Part shown: positions 1 to 7,299 of the stretch, piece after piece | Position numbering within the stretch: the first letter of the stretch is position 1 | Layout of the letters: the number at the start of each line of letters is the position of its first letter | Source: an uncultured Anaerofilum sp. | GTDB taxonomy: Bacteria > Bacillota > Clostridia > Oscillospirales > Ruminococcaceae | Direction of reading: 5' to 3' | NCBI GenBank assembly: GCA_944385945.1 | Contig: CALWZD010000084.1 | Coordinates: 1-42,245 of the forward strand | DNA: 42,245 nucleotides | The notes under the pieces: generated by a model | What the model saw: only the letters and a program-made list of their open reading frames with translations | Database searches by the model: none | Told to the model about the DNA's origin: nothing | Program-made: the position numbers and the translations under genes

Positions 1-1290
1 CGGGTCGCTGCTTTCCACAGCCCGCAATCTGCGTTGGATCTGTCGTGTACGAACGCCTACCAGATTTTCCAGTTCTTTGCTTGCCTGATTCAGGCGGTTC
101 TGTGTTTGACTAAGAGCGGTAGCGAAATTGTCAAACTCGGTTTTGACCCCCGCAAGCACCTGCCATACCTCACCCGAACGTTTTTGAATGGCAAGAGTGC
201 GAAAGCCCATTTGCAAGCGGTTAAGCAAGGCTGCCATTGTTGTGGGCGCTGCCACGACGATTTTATACTCACGCTGAAGCTGCTCGCTCAAGCCAGACCG
301 AACCACTTCGGCATACAACCCCTCGATCGGCAAAAACATAATGCCAAAGTCGGTGGTATAGGGAGGGTGGATATATTTGGTGTGGATGTCTTTTGCAAAA
401 CTTTTGATGCGACGTTCCAACACGGTCGATGCAGCCTGTACAGCGGCAGAGTCGGCACTGTCGTATGCTTGCTGCAAAGTGGCGTATGCGTCGGCAGGGA
501 ATTTTGCGTCTACGGGCAGCCAAACAGGAACATCTCCGTCACCCGGAAGCTTGATGGCAAATTCTACCCGTTCGCTGCTGTTTGGAATGGTGGCGATATT
601 TTCGGCATATTGCGCAGGAGATAAAATTTCCTGCAAGATGGCACCAAGCTGTATCTCGCCCAAAATGCCACGGGTTTTGACGTTGCTAAGCACTTTTTTT
701 AAGTCGCCGACACCGCTTGCAAGCGTTTGCATCTCGCCAAGCCCACGGCTCACCTGTTCCAGTTGTTGGCTCACAAGGCTGAAGCTTTGGTGAAGCCGTT
801 CTTCCAGCGTTTTTTGCAGTTTTTCGTCTACCGTTTCCCGAATCTCTGCCAACCGTCGATCGTTTTCGGTCTGCATCGCTCCGATACGGCTTTCCATTGT
901 GGTGCGGATATTTTCCAGTTTTTGTTCATTTTGTACCGCTTGGTCGGCAAGCTGTTGCTGCATCTGGCGAAGTTGGTCGGTAACAGTGGTCTGCAAACTG
1001 CTTTGACGGGCAGCAAGCTGCTGCGATACCTGCCGCAGCGACAGATCCTGCATCTCTGCTGCTTGCCGTTGGCTTAACGCTTGTGCCTCCTGCTGGCTGG
1101 CAAGGCTGCGGTCAACCGAAAGCATGGTTTCCTGACGGGTGGCACGTAATTCGGCAAGCAGATCCTGCCGTACCTTTTCCAGATCTTCGCCTGCGATTCC
1201 GTCTTTGCGCTTACAGGCGAGCAGGCACAGCACCGAGCAGATCGCTGCCACTGCGGAAAAGATGGCGGCAAATATCGCTGCGAGTTCCAT
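1..1290 (-). CDS. rmuC: RmuC-family DNA recombination protein, 3' end cut by window edge
   Basis: The reading frame is open from an ATG at 1290 to the window edge, 430 codons without a stop. The start is supported by AAAGGGG about 7 nt upstream. The product starts with a hydrophobic membrane anchor (about residues 3-25), continues as a Gln/Glu-rich coiled coil (about residues 30-170), then enters a conserved nuclease-like core with segments such as TRGILGEIQLGAIL, LPVDAKFP and FLPIEGLYAEV, which are diagnostic for RmuC. RmuC proteins limit DNA inversions and act on DNA ends; the biochemical role is poorly defined. Usual family length is about 400-500 residues, so only the tail should be missing. 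It is divergent from the deacetylase gene that follows. Confidence 0.9.
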   Translation of the reverse strand, partial: MELAAIFAAIFSAVAAICSVLCLLACKRKDGIAGEDLEKVRQDLLAELRATRQETMLSVDRSLASQQEAQALSQRQAAEMQDLSLRQVSQQLAARQSSLQTTVTDQLRQMQQQLADQAVQNEQKLENIRTTMESRIGAMQTENDRRLAEIRETVDEKLQKTLEERLHQSFSLVSQQLEQVSRGLGEMQTLASGVGDLKKVLSNVKTRGILGEIQLGAILQEILSPAQYAENIATIPNSSERVEFAIKLPGDGDVPVWLPVDAKFPADAYATLQQAYDSADSAAVQAASTVLERRIKSFAKDIHTKYIHPPYTTDFGIMFLPIEGLYAEVVRSGLSEQLQREYKIVVAAPTTMAALLNRLQMGFRTLAIQKRSGEVWQVLAGVKTEFDNFATALSQTQNRLNQASKELENLVGVRTRQIQRRLRAVESSDP

Positions 1291-1341
1291 TTTTTGACCC
1301 CTTTCGTTGTTCTGTATTGGCGAACAAGACTCATATCATTC

Positions 1342-1370
1342 AGTATAAACGGAAACCAGCCGAAAATCAA
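1342..1370 (-). promoter_or_regulatory. Predicted sigma-A promoter for rmuC
   Basis: On the minus strand TTGATT (1370-1365) and TATACT (1347-1342) are separated by exactly 17 bp. It lies about 50 bp upstream of the rmuC start, in the divergent spacer shared with the deacetylase gene. Assigned from consensus match only. Confidence 0.55.
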
Positions 1371-1394
1371 CATAATAAAAAAGGGGTTGTTGGC

Positions 1395-2183
1395 ATGAAA
1401 CGAGCATACAAAATTGCGTTGATGGGCTGTTTTGCAGCAGCGGTGTTGTCGGTGGGGGCATTTTGGTACCATACGCAAAATAAAGTGGCAGGGTGCCGAG
1501 CAGAGGATTTTTCTCCGTGGACGGCGGTCGAAAGTGCTCACACCATCGGAACAGGGGATACACAAGAAAAGCGGGTCTTTCTTACTTTTGATGACGGTCC
1601 CTCCGAGCTGACCGAGAGCGTTTTGGATATTTTGAAAGAAAAACAGGTCACGGCGAGCTTTTTCGTAATTGCTGCCGAGGGTAACGAGCCATATTTGCCT
1701 TTGCTGCAAAGAACACAACAAGAGGGGCATACGGTTGCTTTGCATACTTGCAGCCATGACTATAAGCAGATCTACACCAGTACGGCTGCGTTTTGGCAGG
1801 ACATCGACCAGCTGAAAGAAAAAATTTCTCCCTACCTCGTCAACCAGCCAGTTTGGCTGCGTTTTCCGGGCGGAAGCACCAACACAGTCAGCCATAAATA
1901 CGGTGGAAGTGGCTTGATGGAAAAACTGGAGCAACAGGCGACCGAAAAAGGGTATCAGGTGTTGGATTGGAATGTCAGTGCCGAAGATTCGGTCGGCAAA
2001 AAAGCTACCCCTGATGCCATTTTGCAGCGTATCATCAAAGACAGTGAGGGAAAAAATACCTGTGTCGTGTTGATGCACGATAGTAAAATCAACAAAACTA
2101 CGGTGCAGGCATTGCCCGACATCATCGAGTGGTATCAGCAACAGGGTTACCGCTTCTGTACACTCAGTCAGGAAACACCTTGA
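1395..2183 (+). CDS. Membrane-anchored polysaccharide deacetylase (NodB homology domain)
   Basis: The 262-residue product has an N-terminal signal anchor (about residues 5-25) followed by a NodB-type carbohydrate esterase 4 domain. The motifs are all visible: TFDDGPS at 64-70 (catalytic and metal-binding Asp), H117 and H121 in HTCSHDY (metal ligands), RFPGGS at 156-161, DWNVSAED, and VVLMHD near the C-terminus. CE4 enzymes de-N-acetylate peptidoglycan or other surface glycans outside the membrane. The start at 1395 is chosen because AAAAGGGG sits about 8 nt upstream; the open frame extends further left but without support. It is a monocistronic gene between divergent rmuC and the DUF5685 operon. 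The exact substrate (GlcNAc or MurNAc-lactam) cannot be told. Confidence 0.88.
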   Translation: MKRAYKIALMGCFAAAVLSVGAFWYHTQNKVAGCRAEDFSPWTAVESAHTIGTGDTQEKRVFLTFDDGPSELTESVLDILKEKQVTASFFVIAAEGNEPYLPLLQRTQQEGHTVALHTCSHDYKQIYTSTAAFWQDIDQLKEKISPYLVNQPVWLRFPGGSTNTVSHKYGGSGLMEKLEQQATEKGYQVLDWNVSAEDSVGKKATPDAILQRIIKDSEGKNTCVVLMHDSKINKTTVQALPDIIEWYQQQGYRFCTLSQETP

Positions 2184-2242
2184 AATCATTTGGACAAAGT
2201 GTAAATTTTTTCGTCAATTTTTTAGATAATTTCTGAAAAGAA

Positions 2243-2271
2243 TTGCCATTTTTATAAAAATGGGATATGAT
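2243..2271 (+). promoter_or_regulatory. Predicted promoter of the DUF5685 operon with an 18-bp palindrome in its spacer
   Basis: TTGCCA (2243-2248) and TATGAT (2266-2271) are 17 bp apart, about 50 bp before the DUF5685 start. A perfect palindrome, CCATTTTTATAAAAATGG (2246-2263), fills the spacer and overlaps the -35. It could be an operator for a dimeric repressor or, less likely, a weak terminator hairpin of the deacetylase gene. Confidence 0.55.
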
Positions 2272-2318
2272 ACAATAAAAGTGTAAAATCGTTTGTAAAA
2301 ATAGAAGGGGAAAGTGAA

Positions 2319-3179
2319 ATGTTTGGCTACCTGCTGCCGTATAAACCGGAGATGAAGGTGTGCGAATTTGAGTGCTACCGTGCTGTCTATTGCGGTTTAT
2401 GCAAGCAGTTGGCGAAGGACTACGGATTCGTGTCACGGATGCTGCTCAATTATGATATGGTATTACTGGTGCTGTTGGCAGACGGACTGTCGGGGCAGGC
2501 AGGTGAAAGCGTGCTGCAACGCTGCATGGTGAATCCGCAAAAACGCTGTATGCTGCAAAAAACGCAAGGGCTACGCCTTGCAGCCGATTGTACCGTATTG
2601 GCAAGCCATTACAAGCTGCTGGATGACCGTGAGGACGAGCAGGCAGCGAAGTCTGCACTGGCAGGCTGTGCCGATACACTGTTGCAAAAAGCGGTAAAAA
2701 AAGCAGTACAGCGACAGCCGGAAATAGACGCCGTGTTGAAAAAAGCGACAGCACAACAGGCGAAACTTGAACAGGCACAAAGCAAAAGCTACGACCAAGC
2801 AGCCGAGCCGACCGCACAAATGACCGCTGCGATGTTTGCAGCCTGTGCTGTCGAGCAAGGGCAGAGGATGCATCTGGCACGGATGGGGATGTTTTTGGGC
2901 AAGATCATCTATTTTTTAGATGCAGCCGAGGATTACCAGAGCGATCTGCAAAAAGGTCGATACAATGTATTCGTTGAGAATCAACTTTCAAAACAGCAAG
3001 CTGTGGAGATGGCAAAACAGCAATGCCGAATGGCTGCCCGTGAAGCGGCGATCAGCTATGGTAACTTGGTGTGGAAATTGAACAAACCGATCTGGGATAA
3101 TATCTTATACTTGGGGGTCCCGTATGCGATCGAACAGGCAGGTATGCCACGGACTCGTTTAAAAAAGCATCCGACATAA
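2319..3179 (+). CDS. DUF5685 family protein, all-alpha, with two Asp-rich motifs
   Basis: The 286-residue protein opens with MFGYLLPYKP and a Cys-containing segment (C15, C19, C25, C28), the signature start of the DUF5685 family known from Clostridia. No signal peptide is visible and the sequence looks almost entirely helical. Two acidic motifs stand out: LDDREDE at 101-107 and DAAEDYQSD at 201-209, the latter followed by KGRYN (212-216). This spacing resembles the two substrate-Mg motifs of squalene/phytoene synthases; that link is my inference, not established. The SD sequence GAAGGGG precedes the ATG. It is the first gene of a three-gene operon with a J-like protein 34 nt downstream and a membrane protein. 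Function unknown. Confidence 0.8.
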   Translation: MFGYLLPYKPEMKVCEFECYRAVYCGLCKQLAKDYGFVSRMLLNYDMVLLVLLADGLSGQAGESVLQRCMVNPQKRCMLQKTQGLRLAADCTVLASHYKLLDDREDEQAAKSALAGCADTLLQKAVKKAVQRQPEIDAVLKKATAQQAKLEQAQSKSYDQAAEPTAQMTAAMFAACAVEQGQRMHLARMGMFLGKIIYFLDAAEDYQSDLQKGRYNVFVENQLSKQQAVEMAKQQCRMAAREAAISYGNLVWKLNKPIWDNILYLGVPYAIEQAGMPRTRLKKHPT

Positions 3180-3213
3180 GGTTTTGGAGAAAAGGGAAAA
3201 GGAGTTAAAAAGG

Positions 3214-3843
3214 ATGAATTCATACGAAATTTTGGGGGTCAAGCCCGGTGCTACCGAGGAAGAAGTAAAAGCCGCCTATCGCCGGCTTGCACAGAAATAC
3301 AGTGGCCCGGAATACGATGCCAGCCCGATGAAAGAACAAGCACAAGCAGAGATGGAAAAGATCAATGCTGCCTTTGACGAAGTAATGGGACAGTTGCGCA
3401 GCGGAGAACCCAATTTGGGAACTGCTCCAAACAATTCCTCCACCGCAGGTGCAGATAATGTGAATGTGAATCAGTGGGCGGAGATCCGTGCGCTGATCAA
3501 CAGCGGACAGGTGGACGAAGCACTCGACCGGCTGAATGCCATTCCCAATGGTGCTTCGCAGGCGGAATGGAACTTTTTGGTAGGAAGTGTATTCTACTAC
3601 AAAGGCTGGCTTAACGAGGCGATGCGCTATTTTTCCACTGCGTGTCGGCTCGCCCCCGGCAATCGGGAATATGAGGCTGCGCTGCATAACCTGCAAGCGG
3701 GGCAAAATGGCAGTATGCCAAACAATCCCTACGGAAACTACGGCGGTGCGCCGGGTGGTCAGGTAATGGGATGCAGCTGCTGTGATATGTGTACCATGAT
3801 GATTTGCATGGATGCCTGCTGCAACTGCTGCGGAGGGATGTAA
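3214..3843 (+). CDS. J-domain-like protein lacking HPD, with TPR-like middle and Cys-rich tail
   Basis: The 209-residue product starts with a J-domain-like helix pair (MNSYEILGVKPGATEEEVKAA, residues 1-21, then YRRLAQKY), but the loop that should carry His-Pro-Asp reads SGPEYD, so stimulation of an Hsp70 ATPase by the normal route is unlikely. Residues about 95-165 form two TPR-like helical hairpins (WNFLVGSVFYYKGWLNEAMRYF). A Gly/Asn-rich linker leads to a tail with nine Cys in the last 23 residues. The ATG at 3214 is preferred over an upstream TTG because AAAAGGAG lies 9 nt upstream. It lies in an operon between the DUF5685 gene and the membrane-protein gene, whose ATG directly follows this stop codon. 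It may be a scaffold or metal-binding adaptor. Confidence 0.78.
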   Translation: MNSYEILGVKPGATEEEVKAAYRRLAQKYSGPEYDASPMKEQAQAEMEKINAAFDEVMGQLRSGEPNLGTAPNNSSTAGADNVNVNQWAEIRALINSGQVDEALDRLNAIPNGASQAEWNFLVGSVFYYKGWLNEAMRYFSTACRLAPGNREYEAALHNLQAGQNGSMPNNPYGNYGGAPGGQVMGCSCCDMCTMMICMDACCNCCGGM

Positions 3844-4389
3844 ATGAACGCACGCAATCGAACCGGAAAAATCGCCTTGTGCGGTATCTTCTGCGGTTTG
3901 GCAGTGGCTGTTCTTGCCATGGGCTGTCTGTTTCCGGCGGCGACTTTCTGCGCACCTGCCATTGCGGGGCTGTGTGCGGTGCCGGTAGCGGTCGAGTTCG
4001 GAATCAAAGCAGGAGGATTGGTCTATCTGGTAACAGGGGCGTTGTCGGTCTTTTTTTGTCCCGATCCCGAAGCGACCTGTATTTTTATCTTCTTTTTGGG
4101 GTACTATCCTCTTATCAAGCCAAAATTGGATGCGATCAAAAGAAAACCGCTTCGAATCGCTGCAAAAGCAGGTCTGTTTCAGCTTGCGGTGCTTAGTTGC
4201 TATGCGGTGCTTTTACTGCTGTTGCCAACGGCACAACTGACCGAGGAGATGAAACAAACAGGCGCAGTGTTACTGCTTGGGATGTTGGCACTGGGCAACG
4301 TTTGCTTTTGGGTCTATGATTGCGCATTGGTGAACCTGTTCAAAATCTATATGGTACAGCTGCGCCCGAAATTGTTTTCGGGAAGGTAG
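3844..4389 (+). CDS. Six-helix membrane protein of the DUF5685 operon
   Basis: This 181-residue protein is mostly hydrophobic, with about six predicted membrane helices (approx. residues 9-31, 33-52, 56-73, 78-97, 109-128, 140-170). The pattern, including short loops and a FLGYYPLIKPKL segment after helix 4, resembles small ECF-type substrate-binding (S) components, but no ECF ATPase or T component is nearby, so transport is only a guess. The ATG starts immediately after the TAA of the J-like gene, which indicates translational coupling. The operon ends at a hairpin about 20 bp downstream. Confidence 0.75.
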   Translation: MNARNRTGKIALCGIFCGLAVAVLAMGCLFPAATFCAPAIAGLCAVPVAVEFGIKAGGLVYLVTGALSVFFCPDPEATCIFIFFLGYYPLIKPKLDAIKRKPLRIAAKAGLFQLAVLSCYAVLLLLLPTAQLTEEMKQTGAVLLLGMLALGNVCFWVYDCALVNLFKIYMVQLRPKLFSGR

Positions 4390-4409
4390 CAGATGTAGGA
4401 AAGCAACAC

Positions 4410-4452
4410 CACCGCACACTTGCCTGCCCACTGCGTGCGGTGTTTCTTTTTG
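4410..4452 (+). terminator. Rho-independent terminator of the DUF5685 operon
   Basis: CACCGCAC (4410-4417) pairs with GTGCGGTG (4435-4442), followed by a T-rich tail. It lies between the membrane-protein gene and the serine hydrolase gene. Confidence 0.7.
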
Positions 4453-4479
4453 AAAAATGCAGAAAGACGGGAAAAGATT

Positions 4480-6261
4480 ATGGAATTAAAAACACAGGTG
4501 AAAGCCTTAAATTATACAAAAAAGTTGCTTACGGGCGATACCGACGGCATCGTGCCGTGGGCAAATTATCCCCAAAAGCCCGTGTTTCGAAAGGCAAGCC
4601 GACAGCAAGTGCCACTGCCGACCGCATCTCCCGAGCAACAGGGCATCACATCCCAACAGCTTGAAAAAATGGTCAAAGCACTTGCTGCCATGCCACAAGC
4701 AAAAGCGCACTGCCTTTTGGTGGTGCGAGGCGGGAAACTGGTGCTGCAAGCCGATTTCCACCCCTACACCAGCCAGATATGGCACGTGACCCACAGTTTG
4801 TGTAAGTCGATCACAGGGATGGCGATAGGGCTTTTGGTGGATAAAGGATTGCTTTCCATCCAACAGCCACTGTCCGAGATTTTTCCCGAATATTTTAACA
4901 TCTTTACATCCCGACGCACCCGCTGTATCACGGTAGAGCATCTGCTTACCATGAGTAGCGGTATCAACTTCCGAGAGATCGGGGCGGTACTGGAACGGGA
5001 CTGGCTGCGCAGCTATTTCGAAGCCGATGTGTTGTTTGAGCCGGGGACGAAATTTGACTATAACAGCATGAATACCTATGTTTTGGGCTGCATCGTTCGC
5101 AGGCTCACCCAGAAAAGCCTGAGCAGCTTTCTCACCGAGGAACTGTTCGACCCGATGGGCTTTGGACCGTTTGAATGGGAAACCTGTCCCCTTGGCAACG
5201 AAAAGGCAGGATGGGGCTTGTATCTAATGCCGCAGGATATGGCAAAGCTTGGTCTGTTGTTGCTGAATAAAGGCGAGTGGACGACTTCAAATCAGGGCAA
5301 GCGACGTTTGTTGAGCGAAGAATGGGTAGAGCAAATGACCCAAACGCACCAAACAGGGCCACAGGGAAACTATGGGATGCAGATATGGACGCTGGAAAGC
5401 GGCGCATTCGCCATGAATGGAATGTATGGGCAGTATGTTTATTGTGTCCCCCAAAATGATGTGGTAGCGGTGCTTTGTTCGGGCAGCGAGAATCTGTTTG
5501 CCGAAAGCCCTGTGCTGGATATGATGCGTGAAAATTTCGAACTTCCTGATTTTGGACAAGCTTTGCCGGAAGATAAACCGGCATATGACGCACTGCAACA
5601 AACATTGCGGCAACTGCGTTTCGATACACCTGTTCCGCCCGCAGTGCAGCCGGTACAACTGCCGTGGTATAAAGCATTACTGCAAAAATGGGCGGCGGTG
5701 CCTCAACCCACAGAACCGACAGTATGGCAAAAAATGCAGCAAATGCTAGACGGCAAAGCCTTTACCTGTGAGAAAAATAAGGCAGGTCTGCTTGCCTTGA
5801 TGGTGCAGTGTATGCAAAGCAATCATACAGGCGGTTTGTCCGAAGTGCGTTTTTCTGCGCAAGGCGATCGGCTGATATTGTACTGGCAGGAACGTAACGA
5901 GCAGTTTGAAATTCCGCTGGAAGGTTCTGCACCGGCAGAAACTATTCTTTCCATTGGCGGAGAACAGTGGAAAGTGGCTGCCATTGCAAAAGCGACCACC
6001 AACGAAGACGATGTGCCGGTGTTGAAGATCCAACTGTGCTTCTTGGAGCATTCGGCGGTGCGGAGGATAAAGTTCTTCTTTTATCCGACCGAAACCGTGC
6101 TGCGCATGGAGGAAACGCCGTCGGTCGGGGGTTCACTGAACCAAATGCGTGGAACACCGCAAGCGGATCTGATACTGGATCTGTTCAAAGATGCCAGCTA
6201 TGCGAAATATCGGTTCGACCGTTTTTCCAGCCCGGAACTGAAATTGATACCCAAAGAATGA
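4480..6261 (+). CDS. Serine hydrolase, beta-lactamase/class C family
   Basis: The 593-residue protein carries a penicillin-binding/beta-lactamase-like domain in its first 380 or so residues: S106-L-C-K109 is the catalytic SxxK motif, and Y194-N-S in FDYNSMNTYVLG is the YxN/S-type motif. The remaining 200 residues are a lineage-specific C-terminal beta-rich extension seen in similar clostridial hydrolases. No signal peptide is visible, so it is probably cytoplasmic and more likely an esterase or amidase than a resistance enzyme. The ATG at 4480 is preferred to an in-frame TTG at 4420 because the latter lies inside the preceding terminator; the SD (GACGGGAAAAG) is weak. Monocistronic, ended by a strong hairpin. 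Confidence 0.85.
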   Translation: MELKTQVKALNYTKKLLTGDTDGIVPWANYPQKPVFRKASRQQVPLPTASPEQQGITSQQLEKMVKALAAMPQAKAHCLLVVRGGKLVLQADFHPYTSQIWHVTHSLCKSITGMAIGLLVDKGLLSIQQPLSEIFPEYFNIFTSRRTRCITVEHLLTMSSGINFREIGAVLERDWLRSYFEADVLFEPGTKFDYNSMNTYVLGCIVRRLTQKSLSSFLTEELFDPMGFGPFEWETCPLGNEKAGWGLYLMPQDMAKLGLLLLNKGEWTTSNQGKRRLLSEEWVEQMTQTHQTGPQGNYGMQIWTLESGAFAMNGMYGQYVYCVPQNDVVAVLCSGSENLFAESPVLDMMRENFELPDFGQALPEDKPAYDALQQTLRQLRFDTPVPPAVQPVQLPWYKALLQKWAAVPQPTEPTVWQKMQQMLDGKAFTCEKNKAGLLALMVQCMQSNHTGGLSEVRFSAQGDRLILYWQERNEQFEIPLEGSAPAETILSIGGEQWKVAAIAKATTNEDDVPVLKIQLCFLEHSAVRRIKFFFYPTETVLRMEETPSVGGSLNQMRGTPQADLILDLFKDASYAKYRFDRFSSPELKLIPKE

Positions 6262-6263
6262 GT

Positions 6264-6312
6264 AAAACAGCCGATGAATGTGCATATCGTGTGCATTATC
6301 GGCTGTTTTGTT
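6264..6312 (+). terminator. Terminator of the serine hydrolase gene
   Basis: AAAACAGCCGAT (6264-6275) and ATCGGCTGTTTT (6298-6309) form a perfect 12-bp stem with T residues in the 3' arm, three bases after the stop codon. Confidence 0.85.
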
Positions 6313-6333
6313 TGTTGATGACATTGTTTTACG

Positions 6334-6362
6334 TTGACAAAGTTTGCAGACTGGTATATAAT
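6334..6362 (+). promoter_or_regulatory. Consensus sigma-A promoter of the NAD operon
   Basis: TTGACA (6334-6339) and TATAAT (6357-6362) match the consensus perfectly with a 17-bp spacer. It is 58 bp upstream of the Nudix regulator gene. A promoter this strong would be expected to need repression. Confidence 0.85.
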
Positions 6363-6399
6363 GTAAATGTAGTATTTTATACCACATTTGCAGTGGTAT
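6352..6399 (+). promoter_or_regulatory. Candidate operator of the Nudix-type regulator (three half-sites)
   Basis: Three copies of a TGGTAT-type half-site surround the start of transcription: TGGTATA at 6352-6358 over the -10 box, TATACCA at 6378-6384 and GTGGTAT at 6393-6399. The last two form a perfect inverted repeat, ATACCAC-N7-GTGGTAT (6379-6399). The position over and just after the -10 fits a repressor. Binding by the product of the adjacent gene is an inference. Confidence 0.6.
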
Positions 6400-6419
6400 T
6401 TTTTACAAAGGAGAGTTTT

Positions 6420-7280
6420 ATGCAATCTGTCCCTCTGCGAAACAAACAAGGTCTGACCGAAGCGGAATTTTTGGCGCAGTATAAGCCGTCCGACTATCCC
6501 CGCCCATCGGTAACGGTGGATATGCTGCTGTTCACCATCGAAAACAATGCCCTCAAAATGCTGCTCATTCGTCGGCAAAATCACCCCTATATGCATTCGT
6601 GGGCATTGCCGGGCGGTTTTGTTGGCATTGACGAGAGCATCGAACAGGCAGTATACCGTGAATTGGCAGAAGAAACCAACATCACACAGGACGTTTATTT
6701 CGAGCAACTGTATACCTTTGGCGAGGTCAACCGTGACCCCCGTATGCGGGTCATCTCCTGTGCATATGTCAGCCTGACGCCCAGCCATAACATCAAAAAT
6801 ACCCGTGCAGGCGACGATGCCGAAGATGCGGCATGGTTTACGGTCGAACTTACCGAAGCCTACCGCAAACCGCAGGAAAACTGCTACGAACTGACCCTTA
6901 CCAGCGAACAAAAAAATGCTCGCATCAAGTACACGGTAAAAGAGCGGGCGCAAGGAATGCGCAAAACCTACGACTTTTCGCTCAGCGATGCCAGCACCGA
7001 CCAACTTGCGTTCGACCATGCCCATGTGGTGCATATGGCATTGCAGCGATTGAAAAATAAGGTCAGCTATACCGCCATTGCGTTCAGCCTGTTGCCCAAA
7101 CAGTTCACGCTCGGTCAACTGCAAAAGGTGTACGAGGTACTGCTTTGCGAAAAGCTCGACCGTGCAAATTTCCGCAAAGCAGTGCGCCATATGGTGCGTC
7201 AGGTGGGGCAGCAAACCACCCAGAATGCCCGCCGTTCGGTGATGCTGTTTGAATACGACCCGTTGAGCCATACCGATTGA
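6420..7280 (+). CDS. nrtR: NrtR-type Nudix regulator of NAD metabolism
   Basis: The 286-residue protein has an N-terminal Nudix fold and a C-terminal winged-helix domain (about residues 205-270), the composition of NrtR regulators, which bind ADP-ribose-type ligands and repress NAD biosynthesis genes. The Nudix box G66-x5-E72-x7-R80-E81-x2-E84-E85 is intact, though the conserved Gly after the EE pair is Asn (N87). It might therefore retain hydrolase activity, unlike NrtR members with degraded boxes. The ATG at 6420 follows AAAGGAGAG by about 5 nt; the longer open frame to the left is not supported. It is followed by pncB (19 nt) and nadE (14 nt), which strongly supports the assignment. Probably autoregulated through the palindrome just upstream. 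Confidence 0.85.
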   Translation: MQSVPLRNKQGLTEAEFLAQYKPSDYPRPSVTVDMLLFTIENNALKMLLIRRQNHPYMHSWALPGGFVGIDESIEQAVYRELAEETNITQDVYFEQLYTFGEVNRDPRMRVISCAYVSLTPSHNIKNTRAGDDAEDAAWFTVELTEAYRKPQENCYELTLTSEQKNARIKYTVKERAQGMRKTYDFSLSDASTDQLAFDHAHVVHMALQRLKNKVSYTAIAFSLLPKQFTLGQLQKVYEVLLCEKLDRANFRKAVRHMVRQVGQQTTQNARRSVMLFEYDPLSHTD

Positions 7281-7299
7281 CAGAAAAGGAGAGTTTGAA

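Noticed and set aside
1074-2189. 371-codon open frame on the minus strand
   Set aside because: It lies opposite the polysaccharide deacetylase and the rmuC 5' end, has no SD, and its translation is Cys/His/Phe-rich without family features.
4420-4479. Upstream TTG start for the serine hydrolase
   Set aside because: It lies inside the hairpin terminator of the preceding operon and adds a Cys-rich, unsupported extension.
6198-7271. 357-codon open frame on the minus strand
   Set aside because: Antisense of the Nudix regulator gene; it would also read through the operator and promoter.
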